Source: M55B112 sp040880545
Lineage (GTDB): Bacteria; Bacteroidota; Bacteroidia; Bacteroidales; GCA-2748055
Direction: 5' to 3'
DNA: 32,085 nt
NCBI GenBank assembly: GCA_040880545.1
Contig: JBBDIE010000074.1
Coordinates: forward strand, 1-32,085
The translations under genes and the position numbers were made by a program. Of this stretch, positions 9,205 through 17,470 are shown piece after piece. Position 1 is the first letter of the stretch. Every line of letters begins with the position of its first letter. The notes under the pieces are model-generated. The model worked only from the letters and a program-made list of their open reading frames with translations, was not told where the DNA came from and ran no database searches.

Positions 9205-11547
9205 CTAATAATCTTTCGGTATAAAGAAGAATGTTCCGTTTTCATCTTCCAGACCGGCTATTTTCCCAAATTGTGGTTTTTGCTGGTTGTTGCCGGTCAC
9301 TGCACTGGTTACCTTCTGCACGATGCTCTCTATAGGGATACAGCCATCCGGACTATTGGCCAGGGTATTGGCGAACGTACGGGTAAACTGGCTGTCGTCG
9401 CTGGCAAGTTCATAACCGGCTGACGAAAGTACCTGGGAGGATTTAAACCTGGTTGCTTCCCAGTCGTCGCAACTTCTGATCTCGTTTGTGGAACGCATCG
9501 CCTGGTAAAAGCTTGGGCCCGACTCACATGCATCAGTGATCACCAGGGTATGGGTCAGCATCTCCGGGTAGGATTGCATGGACGCCTTTAACGCGTTAAT
9601 GTTGAAATAGGTAAACTCATCGTCCCTCCTGGCATCAACCGGTATCCAGTACCCCGTCTCGTTCACGAATTTACCATGGCCGGCATACCAGATCATTATC
9701 GAATTCACCATGTTGCTCCGCAAAAGATCACGCAACTCAATGGCGAAGAACCGTTCCAGCTCCTCTTTGGTCATATCCTTCTTATGGATAAAATTGTGCA
9801 CCTGGTAATTGATCAGGGCCGTTTTCATCAATGTTACATCTTTGGTGGGACCCTCCAGGCTGGCAAAATGCTCGTATTTTGAATTTTCAATGAATATCGC
9901 CCATGTTTTACCCATGGGATTATCACTGTAATTACTTGCCTCCCTGTTGAGTGTAAAAGTCACATCTGAAATGTTGCCATAGATATCCTCTGCCTTTACG
10001 GAAAATTTGTTCCTGTTCTCAATCCGTACCCTGGCAGAAAATACCGGGTTGGTTTCGGACGGAGCGTAACTGGCAGCAATATCATCGATATAGATCGACC
10101 TGATCTTGCTCTCATCAGCTATTTTACCTTCCAGATAAATCACAGGGTCATTGGTATCCAGGTAGATTACATTGTTGTCTGATGCGTATGGTGCAATGAT
10201 ACTTACCCTCGGCTTGTCGGTTTCTGTGCGTAAAATCTCATAAACCGCTCTCTCTGAATTGTCATACACATCACTTACCTCAACGATAAGCTGATCAGCG
10301 TCCCTCAGATTGATACTTGCAAGAAATTCGTAGCCTGCCTCCACCTCAGTAGGCTGAACAGTAAAGTTGTTAATTTTCAGCGATTTAATTTTGCTGTCAT
10401 CTACGATCAGCCCGGTAAGGGCAATAACATCCAATCCCCTGGGAACATGTACCGTATTGTCGGTATTGGAAACCGGGCTTACCAGCTTTACAACCGGTTT
10501 TTTCTCCTCCCTGTTGATCTCGAACATCCGTTCCTCAGCCTTTGCCAGCAATTGCTGTGCAGTACCGTCATATTTGGACATTTCCAGGAGTTTGTTATAA
10601 TCGGCCATGGCCGATTTAAAATCACGGTTCAGCTCATAGGACCTGGCTCGCTTATAATAGATATCGGCACTGGTGTTACCTGACTCAATGGCGTATGAGT
10701 AATCCACAATGGCATCGGAATAACGACTCAGTTGATGATAGAAATCTCCTCTGACCATGTGTAGTTCAGGGTCGCCCCGGTAAACATTCAGCGCTTCAGA
10801 TATATCATTCACCGCCTGGGAAAGATTCATCCTTTCTGCATGGATCTGGCTCCGGAGTACCAGTCCATCCTTATGCTTTGGATTGATCCGCAGTACCTGG
10901 TTAACGGCCGACATGGCCAGGTCATTTTTTCCCTGGCTGAACACAAGTTTTGCCAGCGCCAGGTGTGAATCCACCACATTGTTGTTCCTTCGGATGGATT
11001 TTTGATAAGCCTGCTCAGCATCATCATATAATTCAAGCCGCTCATATACCTGGCCCAGGTTATAAAAATTCACTTCGTTCTCCTTAAACCGTAACGCCTT
11101 TTTGCAGTCATCCAATGCCTCATCATATCTTCCCAGCTTCAGGAAAACCTGTGACCTGACCTGGTAGGCCTCCAGGTATTTGGATTTTATCTTCAGTGCC
11201 TCATTCATTTTCACCAGCGCTGAAGCAGGATTTCCTGCCTTTAAATATGCATTGCCGGCAAGGAAATATATCTCTTCATCATTATTCTGAAATACCGATG
11301 CTCTCTCATAATCCTTGGCTGCAGCAGTAAAATCGCCGAGTTGTTCATACACTGAGGCTCTGGCCACATAAGCTTTATCATATTCTGGATTAAGATCGAT
11401 TGCTTTGGTATACTGTTGAATCGCGTCTTCAAATTTCTTCTCTTTAAGAAATTCATCGCCCGTCTTAAAGTACTTTCTTGCTGACTGGCCAAATACAGTT
11501 GACCCTGCAACAAGAAGAATCACGATAACCGGTAAGAAATTTTTCAT
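9205..11547 (-). CDS. exported TPR, Ig-like and caspase-family (C14) protein
   Basis: The protein has 780 residues. Residues 1-20 are a signal peptide (VAGSTVFG-Q), so it should be periplasmic or secreted. About 22-340 hold a run of tetratricopeptide repeats (for example AIQQYTKAIDLNPEYDKAY). About 350-535 hold two similar Ig-like modules, each with a 'DDSKIKSL' or 'DESKIRSI' strand. From about 545 there is a caspase fold (KTWAIFIENSKY) with the catalytic dyad intact: H624 in YAGHG and C674 in TDACESG. Such proteases usually cut after Arg or Lys. It is the first gene of a two-gene operon with the propeller-phosphatase. A role in a proteolytic signalling pathway is inference; the substrate is unknown. 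Confidence 0.9.
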   Translation of the reverse strand: MKNFLPVIVILLVAGSTVFGQSARKYFKTGDEFLKEKKFEDAIQQYTKAIDLNPEYDKAYVARASVYEQLGDFTAAAKDYERASVFQNNDEEIYFLAGNAYLKAGNPASALVKMNEALKIKSKYLEAYQVRSQVFLKLGRYDEALDDCKKALRFKENEVNFYNLGQVYERLELYDDAEQAYQKSIRRNNNVVDSHLALAKLVFSQGKNDLAMSAVNQVLRINPKHKDGLVLRSQIHAERMNLSQAVNDISEALNVYRGDPELHMVRGDFYHQLSRYSDAIVDYSYAIESGNTSADIYYKRARSYELNRDFKSAMADYNKLLEMSKYDGTAQQLLAKAEERMFEINREEKKPVVKLVSPVSNTDNTVHVPRGLDVIALTGLIVDDSKIKSLKINNFTVQPTEVEAGYEFLASINLRDADQLIVEVSDVYDNSERAVYEILRTETDKPRVSIIAPYASDNNVIYLDTNDPVIYLEGKIADESKIRSIYIDDIAASYAPSETNPVFSARVRIENRNKFSVKAEDIYGNISDVTFTLNREASNYSDNPMGKTWAIFIENSKYEHFASLEGPTKDVTLMKTALINYQVHNFIHKKDMTKEELERFFAIELRDLLRSNMVNSIMIWYAGHGKFVNETGYWIPVDARRDDEFTYFNINALKASMQSYPEMLTHTLVITDACESGPSFYQAMRSTNEIRSCDDWEATRFKSSQVLSSAGYELASDDSQFTRTFANTLANSPDGCIPIESIVQKVTSAVTGNNQQKPQFGKIAGLEDENGTFFFIPKDY

Positions 11548-11656
11548 AGCTCAATTGTTTTATCCTTTTTACGAAACCATAAAAAATTAGTTGCTTTTAG
11601 TAGTTTGATTTACACAAATGTATGCTATAATTGGATCAATTGCCAATTATCCGGAC

Positions 11657-12712
11657 TCAACGGTTGTCATATCCGTTGTAAAATATCTTCAGATCACTGC
11701 CCTCGAACTGAATAATTTCGGCTGGCTCCTGGCTGATTTTCGGGGCACTGACCCCCTGGGAAAACTTCATTTTCCCCTCGAATACCCTGGCTTCGTCCCA
11801 AAATCCGGAACTGATAAAGGAATGGTGTAATTGTTGTCCCCCTTCCACAAATATGGAGATGATCTTTTGGTCGTAAAGCTCCGAAAGCACTTCCCCCAAT
11901 TTGTATTCATGGTCGATAAGGACACTGTTGGTTTTGCCTGAATATTTCTCCTGGTCGCATGTGAAAATTAGCGTGTCCTGGCTGCTGTCCAGAATGTTTG
12001 CTGTTTCGGGGATCCTTCCGTTCCTGTCGAATGCGATCCTTAGCGGACTGTTACCCTTCCAGCGGCGTACATTTAACTTTGGATTATCAGCAATGATCGT
12101 ATTGGTCCCAACCATTAACCCGGCCTCTTCAGACCTCCATTTATGGACCAGGGTTCTTGCAACATCATCGGTGATCCAGTTTGTCCCCACCGGATCGCCT
12201 TGCTGACGCTCAATATCAATAAATCCATCAGCTGTTTCTGCCCACTTCAGGATGATGTATGGCCTTTTATGCTCATGAAAAGTGAGGAACCGCCGGTTAA
12301 GGAATGCCCCTTCCTCCACCAGCACGTCACAGATCACCTCAACCCCCGCGTTCCTCAACATCTCTATTCCCTTGCCGCTTACACTGGGAAACGGGTCGGT
12401 ATTGGAGATCACAACCCGGGGGATCTTGTTGTTCAGGATCAATGTGCTGCAGGGTGGTGTCTTACCAAAATGAGAACAGGGTTCCAGGTTGATATAAATG
12501 GTGGAACTTTCCAGTAATGATTTGTCTTTTACGCTCCGGATGGCATTAACCTCGGCATGGGGACCTCCGTATTCATGGTGATAACCTTCACCGATGATCT
12601 TGTCGTTGTGTACAATAACCGACCCAACTAACGGATTCGTCCTTGTATTGCCCAGGCCATGTGAAGCCAGTTCAAAACAACGTCCCATATAAATTTCATC
12701 CCTGGAATGCAT
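11657..12712 (-). CDS. ribD: bifunctional riboflavin biosynthesis deaminase/reductase
   Basis: RibD carries out two steps of riboflavin synthesis: deamination of the pyrimidine amine, then NADPH-dependent reduction of the ribosyl group. The 351-residue length fits the bifunctional enzyme. The N-terminal zinc deaminase has HAEVNA (H52, E54) and EPCSHFGKTPPC with C79 and C88. The C-terminal reductase includes KWAETADGFI and the late strand IFVEGGQQLHHSF. The ATG at 12712 starts right at the fold (MHSRDEIYMGRCFELA). It diverges from prmC with only 25 bases between the two starts. No FMN riboswitch is visible upstream. Confidence 0.95.
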   Translation of the reverse strand: MHSRDEIYMGRCFELASHGLGNTRTNPLVGSVIVHNDKIIGEGYHHEYGGPHAEVNAIRSVKDKSLLESSTIYINLEPCSHFGKTPPCSTLILNNKIPRVVISNTDPFPSVSGKGIEMLRNAGVEVICDVLVEEGAFLNRRFLTFHEHKRPYIILKWAETADGFIDIERQQGDPVGTNWITDDVARTLVHKWRSEEAGLMVGTNTIIADNPKLNVRRWKGNSPLRIAFDRNGRIPETANILDSSQDTLIFTCDQEKYSGKTNSVLIDHEYKLGEVLSELYDQKIISIFVEGGQQLHHSFISSGFWDEARVFEGKMKFSQGVSAPKISQEPAEIIQFEGSDLKIFYNGYDNR

Positions 12713-12728
12713 CGCAATAGTTAATTAT

Positions 12729-12736
12729 TACCTTTG
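12729..12736 (+). promoter_or_regulatory. possible -7 element for prmC
   Basis: TACCTTTG matches the Bacteroidota -7 pattern TAnnTTTG exactly, but no good TTTG is seen 19-21 bases upstream. It ends 1 base before the annotated ATG at 12738. If real, the transcript would start at about 12741-12744, at or just past a second in-frame ATG at 12741, implying a leaderless mRNA. The match may be chance. Confidence 0.22.
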
Positions 12737-12737
12737 A

Positions 12738-13610
12738 ATGATGATCAGCGGACCGGTTACCATAGCAGCGTTCAAACGTTCCCTGGTGGATGAACTTTCC
12801 GGCCTTTTCCCGGGCAACGAAGCAAGTTCTGTCGCCAGGATCATCCTTGAGCATGCTGGCTTCACCGAATATTCCATATTAAAGGACCCTTCTGCAATTA
12901 TTGATAACAAAATCCGCCACGAAATTAAAAAAATTGTCGGTGAATTACATCATAACAAACCGGTCCAATATATCCTGGGAGAAACCGAATTCATGAATCT
13001 ACGGTTTTTTGTCAATGAACATGTACTGATTCCGCGTCCTGAAACCGAAGAGATGGTAACGCACATAATCAGGGAAAACCGGCTTGATGCACCGCGTATC
13101 ATCGATCTGGGAAGTGGAAGCGGTTGTATTGCCGTCTCACTGGCACATCATATTCCGGGGAGCAGAGTAACGGCCCTGGAGGTGGATGGTGAAGCCATCA
13201 AAGTGGCAGAAAAAAATGCGGATGCCCATCGGATAAAAATGCATTTTGTCCATCAGAGTATCTTCGATTTCCATACTGTCGGTGGTGAAGATCTGTACGA
13301 TATCATCGTCAGTAACCCTCCGTATGTGACCATGAAACAGAAAACCCGCATGGCAGAAAACGTCACCCGCTTCGAACCGCATGTGGCCCTGTTTGTTCCG
13401 GACAACGACCCGCTGGTGTTCTACAGGGAGATCGCCCGTATTGCGCTACATTGCCTTGCAGAAAATGGTGCAGTATGGGTGGAGATCAATGAAGAACTGG
13501 GAGAGGATACAAGCCGGTTATTTCGTGCATCGGGTTTCAAGCATGTTTTGCTCATAGAGGACATTCACGGCAAAATCAGGTTTATTAAAGTGATGAAGGA
13601 ACATGGCTGA
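12738..13610 (+). CDS. prmC: peptide chain release factor N5-glutamine methyltransferase
   Basis: PrmC methylates the glutamine of the GGQ motif in release factors 1 and 2 using S-adenosylmethionine. The 290-residue protein has an N-terminal helical domain for release-factor binding and the linking motif PVQYILGETEF. It then has IPRPETEE, the SAM-binding motif DLGSGSGC (123-130) and the catalytic NPPY (193-196). Two adjacent ATGs (12738 and 12741) are possible starts. It overlaps recX by 8 bases, which suggests translational coupling. Its substrate RF2 is encoded about 2 kb downstream on the same strand. Confidence 0.95.
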   Translation: MMISGPVTIAAFKRSLVDELSGLFPGNEASSVARIILEHAGFTEYSILKDPSAIIDNKIRHEIKKIVGELHHNKPVQYILGETEFMNLRFFVNEHVLIPRPETEEMVTHIIRENRLDAPRIIDLGSGSGCIAVSLAHHIPGSRVTALEVDGEAIKVAEKNADAHRIKMHFVHQSIFDFHTVGGEDLYDIIVSNPPYVTMKQKTRMAENVTRFEPHVALFVPDNDPLVFYREIARIALHCLAENGAVWVEINEELGEDTSRLFRASGFKHVLLIEDIHGKIRFIKVMKEHG

Positions 13611-14064
13611 TTACAATAAATTATTGTCAAGGGCGGCTAAACTCTGCAGTACATCCGAAAAATGCAGTCATGATGTACTGGAGAAGCTGCGTAATTGGGG
13701 ACTGGAGGAGGAAGAAGCGTTGAAAGCGATCAAATACCTGGAAGATAATAAATTCCTGAACGACAACAGGTATGCACGTTTTTTCGTCAGGGATAAGTTG
13801 CGATTCAATAAGTGGGGAAGAATAAAGATCTCCTATGCACTGCGGAATAAAAAGGTTCCATCAGAGATCATAGAAGCTGCACTGGATACCATCGATAACG
13901 AAGAATACGAATCGGCGCTGGAGCAGTTACTTGAAGCCAAAATCAGGTCGGTGGGAAACATAAAAGAGGCCCGGGGGAAGGCAAAGATCCTGCGTTTTGC
14001 CGCCCAGCGCGGATTTACCTCCGAAGAGACCTTCAGGGCGCTGGGAAGGTTGAAAATAGATTAA
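13603..14064 (+). CDS. recX: RecX family regulatory protein
   Basis: RecX binds RecA filaments and modulates recombinase activity. The 153-residue length is normal. The protein is alpha-helical and charged, with repeats of the RecX three-helix type: CSHDVLEKLRNWGLEEEEAL, then YLEDNKFLNDNRYARFFVRDKL, then the C-terminal AKILRFAAQRGFTSE. It starts at an ATG inside the end of prmC (8-base overlap), so the two genes form an operon. recA is not in the window. The stop overlaps the stop of the convergent ThuA-like gene by 3 bases. Confidence 0.9.
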   Translation: MADYNKLLSRAAKLCSTSEKCSHDVLEKLRNWGLEEEEALKAIKYLEDNKFLNDNRYARFFVRDKLRFNKWGRIKISYALRNKKVPSEIIEAALDTIDNEEYESALEQLLEAKIRSVGNIKEARGKAKILRFAAQRGFTSEETFRALGRLKID

Positions 14065-14804
14065 CGCGACTGACCCTGCCTGTACACGAATTTAATTGAA
14101 TTTCCCAGGAGCTTCCTGAAATTTTCATTGGCATAGGCCTGTTTGTCATGCCCACCCATAAGATAGACGATCTTGGAATTTTTATATGTATTGACCCAAC
14201 CCACGTAAGGATCACAATCATCGTGTTCAGTGGTCAGAACCACCATGATGCCATCCCTGATCCCGATATTCTTATATCCCTCATCCTGAATGGTATAATC
14301 AGTTACCCCCCTGGTAACCGGATGATCGTTCCTGGAAACCTCTACATTCAGTTCTATATCATGATGAAAGGTCGAATACATGGATGTATCTACCCCGCTT
14401 TCCTCTGTATAATATCTGCCACCGATAATATCCTTAAATTCATCCCACTGTTGGTAACTCACAAGTGCGTGGTGCAGGAACACCATTCCTATCCCGCGAT
14501 CCAACAACCTGTTGTAACCCGCTTTCCCGACACTGTCTATTTCGCTCCACATATCATAAAACACGATAACTTCGAACTTGTCGGCCGCCCCGCTTCCAAT
14601 TATCTGGTTGGCTGATGGTTGCATTACTATTTCCATATCAAATCCTACGAAGGAACCGATCATCTCTTCGAATTCAACCGTATCATAGGCATGGCCCCCG
14701 GTTACTACCATGACCTTCATGCCTGACTCATCTGCAATGTTACATCCCGAAAACGAGAGGGTGAGTGATAAAACGACTAACAAAAAAATTCCAGTTGTCC
14801 TCAT
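14061..14804 (-). CDS. ThuA-like domain lipoprotein
   Basis: The protein has 247 residues. Residues 1-20 are a lipoprotein signal ending FSG-C21, so the mature protein should be anchored in the envelope. The rest matches the ThuA family (a glutamine-amidotransferase-like flavodoxin fold named after trehalose utilisation). It has an early strand VMVVTGGHAYD, then FYDMWSEID, GIGMVFLHHALVSYQQW, a late GWVNTYKNSKIVYLMGGHD, and a Bacteroidota-style ending. These proteins often occur near Gfo/Idh/MocA oxidoreductases in sugar degradation loci, and one lies 1.2 kb away beyond prfB. The exact reaction is not known for this subfamily. Confidence 0.85.
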   Translation of the reverse strand: MRTTGIFLLVVLSLTLSFSGCNIADESGMKVMVVTGGHAYDTVEFEEMIGSFVGFDMEIVMQPSANQIIGSGAADKFEVIVFYDMWSEIDSVGKAGYNRLLDRGIGMVFLHHALVSYQQWDEFKDIIGGRYYTEESGVDTSMYSTFHHDIELNVEVSRNDHPVTRGVTDYTIQDEGYKNIGIRDGIMVVLTTEHDDCDPYVGWVNTYKNSKIVYLMGGHDKQAYANENFRKLLGNSIKFVYRQGQSR

Positions 14805-14851
14805 AATTCAATAATCAAAGTGATTTCTCACAAGATACGGTAATTTTCCTG

Positions 14852-14883
14852 TTTTGACACTTCACCTGTAAACGCTATCTTTA
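14852..14883 (+). promoter_or_regulatory. promoter for prfB
   Basis: TTTTG at 14852-14856, a 19-base spacer and TATCTTTA at 14876-14883 match the Bacteroidota -33/-7 pattern except for the last base of the -7 element. Transcription would start at about 14888-14891, 10 bases before the first ATG of prfB. Confidence 0.45.
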
Positions 14884-14899
14884 CAAAAAAGCAGAAAAT

Positions 14900-15989
14900 A
14901 TGATGACAACGGATGAATTAAAGGACCTCAATGAGCGCCTGGTTGCGTTAAGGAGGCATCTTTGACGTGGATGGAAAATTACAAACAATAGAAGAAGAGG
15001 AAAGGCTCACCCAGGCATCTGATTTCTGGGATGATCCGAAATCTGCAGAAGAGCAGATGAAAAAAATTTCGAGGCTTAAATCGTGGACAACTGCGTATGC
15101 CGATGTTGAAACTGCCGTGGAGGACCTTAAGGTTCTGGCCGAATTCCTGGCCGGAGGAGAGGCCAGTGAAGAGGAGGTAATTGCGCAATTTAAAACGGCT
15201 GAAAGACTTACAGAATCCCTGGAATCCAGGAATATGCTCAGGAACGAGGAAGATGTGCTGGGGGCGATCGTGAAGATCAATCCGGGAGCGGGAGGAACAG
15301 AGAGTACCGACTGGGCAGAGATGCTCATGCGGATGTATATCAGGTATGGTGAGCGTAACAATTTCAAAATCAGGGAGCTCCATTATATTCCCGGTGACGA
15401 GGCCGGAATAAAATCGGTGACCCTTGAATTCAGCGGAGATTACGCATACGGGTATCTGAAAGGAGAATCGGGGGTCCACCGGCTGGTAAGGCTCTCGCCC
15501 TACGATTCGGCCAACAGGAGACATACCTCCTTTGCATCGGTTTTTGTTGCTCCGGTGGTGGATGATACCATTGAAGTGGTGATCAACCCTGCGGAGATCG
15601 AATGGGATACATTCAGGTCGGGCGGTGCAGGCGGCCAGAACGTGAACAAAGTCGAAACCGGGGTTCGTGTGAAACATCTTCCCACCGGGATCACGGTAGA
15701 TAATACCGAAACCAGGTCGCAATTGAAAAACCGCGAAAATGCCCTGCGCATCCTGAAATCCCACCTCTACGAGATAGAACTCCAAAAACGGAGGGAAAAA
15801 CAGGCCGAAGTGGAGGGAAACAAGAAAAAAATAGAGTGGGGATCACAGATCCGGAATTACGTGATGCACCCCTATAAGCTTGTTAAGGATCTCCGCACAA
15901 ACCATGAAACGGGCAATGTACAGGCGGTGATGGACGGTGAACTGGACGATTTCATCAAGGCCTACCTGATGGAATTCGGAGGAAGCTAA
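14900..15989 (+). CDS. prfB: peptide chain release factor 2, programmed +1 frameshift
   Basis: RF2 ends translation at UGA and UAA. The gene is in two frames: 14900-14962 (21 codons) and, after a +1 shift that skips T14963, 14964-15989. The product is 362 residues, like E. coli RF2 (365). The first frame stops at TGA 14963-14965 in the context CTT TGA C. The GGQ catalytic motif is at 244-246 (SGGAGGQN), the target of PrmC. The stop-reading tripeptide is S199-P200-Y201, not the usual SPF. A start at GTG 14967 would remove the N-terminal helix and is not credible. The gene is flanked by a promoter-like element and a hairpin, so it is probably transcribed alone. Confidence 0.97.
14951..14966 (+). 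promoter_or_regulatory. prfB programmed +1 frameshift site
   Basis: The site is AGGAGG (14951-14956), CAT, then CTT TGA C (14960-14966). The internal Shine-Dalgarno-like AGGAGG sits 3 bases before the CTT slippery codon, the same spacing as in E. coli. When RF2 is scarce, the slow UGA lets the ribosome slip from CUU to UUU and continue in GAC GTG GAT. This is the known autoregulation of RF2 synthesis. Confidence 0.95.
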
Positions 15990-15993
15990 GTGA

Positions 15994-16020
15994 ACAGGAA
16001 ATATCGCTGCAATTTCCTGT
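15994..16020. terminator. hairpin between prfB and the convergent oxidoreductase gene
   Basis: ACAGGAAAT (15994-16002) pairs with ATTTCCTGT (16012-16020) over a 9-base loop. It sits 4 bases after the prfB stop and 3 bases after the stop of the opposing gene, so it can serve both directions. The tails are not T-rich, so I call it a probable rather than a certain terminator. Confidence 0.45.
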
Positions 16021-16023
16021 CAA

Positions 16024-17322
16024 TCAAGACAACCGATACCCTTCCCTGTACTGCTTCGACCGGAGCCTGTTGGCCACGGCATCGTTGTGGAACTGCTCCA
16101 TCTCCGGATCCCAGTTGAGCGGACGGCCAAGCTGGTATGCGATGGTACCCAGGCTGCAAATTGTAGCGGACCTGTGACCGGTCTCCACATCACAGACAGG
16201 CATGGACCTGTTCAGAATCGAATCTGTGAAATTCCGGTAATGGTTATCGCTGAAATAGAGCCTTTCATCACCCTCTTTCAGGGTGGCTGAAACCAGGCTC
16301 TCAGGTTGGCTGTCAAGAAATGACCTGCTCACATCCAGGGTCCCTTCGGAGCCGATGAACCTTACGGCCCAGCCCCGGCCGAAATCTTCGTGAACCATCT
16401 CTATACCATTCTCGTAAATATAGGTTAGCCCCCGCTCCGCGTTTCTGTCGGCTGGTGGTATGATCTTCACCGGGCCCGTCTCGTCCATTCCCAACGCCCA
16501 CTGTGCAATATCAAACATGTGTGTGCCCCAATCGGCAAGAATACCCCCACCATAGGCCATGTAGTCGCGCCACCTGGGCCATTCATCGTTTTCAATCGGG
16601 GGTGAGAGCACCGGGCTATACGGGCGCCATACCGCCGGACCGACCCAACTGTTCCAGTCCAGGTAATCGGGCTCAGCCTCCGCCGGGAGGTCACACAGTT
16701 TTCCCGGACCCCCCACATTCACCAGTACTTTACTGATCTCTCCCACATAACCGTTTCTCACCAGTTCACAGGCCTTCCTGAAATCATCCCAGGAACGTTG
16801 CATACTCCCGGTCTGAAATACCCGTTCATTCCTCCGGGTAGCGTTTACCATGGCCCTCCCCTCTTCAATGGTATGCGCCATGGGCTTCTCGCAATAAACA
16901 TCCTTACCGGCATTCAGCGCTTGGATGGATTGCATGGCATGCCAGTGGTCGGGTGTTGCAATAATCACGGCATCAATATCTTTTCTTGCAAGCAGCTCGC
17001 GGTAGTCTGCATAGGTATCACACCCTTTGTATTTTTTCTTTACACTGTTTTCGGCATAATGATCCTCCACCCATCCCCTGAAACGGGTCAGTTTTTTACT
17101 GTCAACATCCGAGGCTGCCAGTACCCTCACTTCAGGCAATCCGATAAAGCCCCTCAGCAAGGTTGGAACCTGCTTTCCGGTGCCTATATAACCCAGATTG
17201 ATTTTGTCACTGGGAGAAACATAACCCGGTCCGCCCATCACATGGCGGGGAATAACGGTAAGTGCACCGGCGGTAAACAGACTTTTCTTAATAAAGTCCC
17301 GGCGATTGGAGTTGTTTTTCAT
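16024..17322 (-). CDS. Tat-exported Gfo/Idh/MocA family oxidoreductase
   Basis: The protein has 432 residues. It starts with a twin-arginine signal (NRRDFIKKS, then a hydrophobic stretch to about residue 30), so it is folded with its nucleotide cofactor in the cytoplasm before export. The Rossmann domain has GYIGTGKQ. The catalytic signature E145-K146-P147 lies in YCEKPMAHT, and the C-terminal domain has ADWGTHMFDIAQWALG. Family members oxidise or reduce sugars and related polyols with NAD(P). The C-terminal substrate domain does not tell me the substrate. Exported members are very common in Bacteroidota and related phyla, often close to ThuA-like proteins. Confidence 0.92.
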   Translation of the reverse strand: MKNNSNRRDFIKKSLFTAGALTVIPRHVMGGPGYVSPSDKINLGYIGTGKQVPTLLRGFIGLPEVRVLAASDVDSKKLTRFRGWVEDHYAENSVKKKYKGCDTYADYRELLARKDIDAVIIATPDHWHAMQSIQALNAGKDVYCEKPMAHTIEEGRAMVNATRRNERVFQTGSMQRSWDDFRKACELVRNGYVGEISKVLVNVGGPGKLCDLPAEAEPDYLDWNSWVGPAVWRPYSPVLSPPIENDEWPRWRDYMAYGGGILADWGTHMFDIAQWALGMDETGPVKIIPPADRNAERGLTYIYENGIEMVHEDFGRGWAVRFIGSEGTLDVSRSFLDSQPESLVSATLKEGDERLYFSDNHYRNFTDSILNRSMPVCDVETGHRSATICSLGTIAYQLGRPLNWDPEMEQFHNDAVANRLRSKQYREGYRLS

Positions 17323-17470
17323 GTTTTGGTTTTTTTAGCAATCTTATTTTAGTCAGGAATCCGATAGAGATCCATACATAGACCTGACTCCGTACCCTGT
17401 ATCACGGCGCATGTACAATCTATGTTAAGGCTAAAGATAAAAAATTGAATGACACCAACCAGCTATGTGG

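Noticed and set aside
14979..15785. 268-codon open frame on the minus strand opposite prfB
   Set aside because: prfB is unambiguous on the other strand, and the antisense product is low-complexity and without family resemblance.
14967..15989. prfB starting at GTG 14967
   Set aside because: The upstream 21 codons, the internal AGGAGG and the CTT TGA C site show a programmed frameshift with a true start at 14900.
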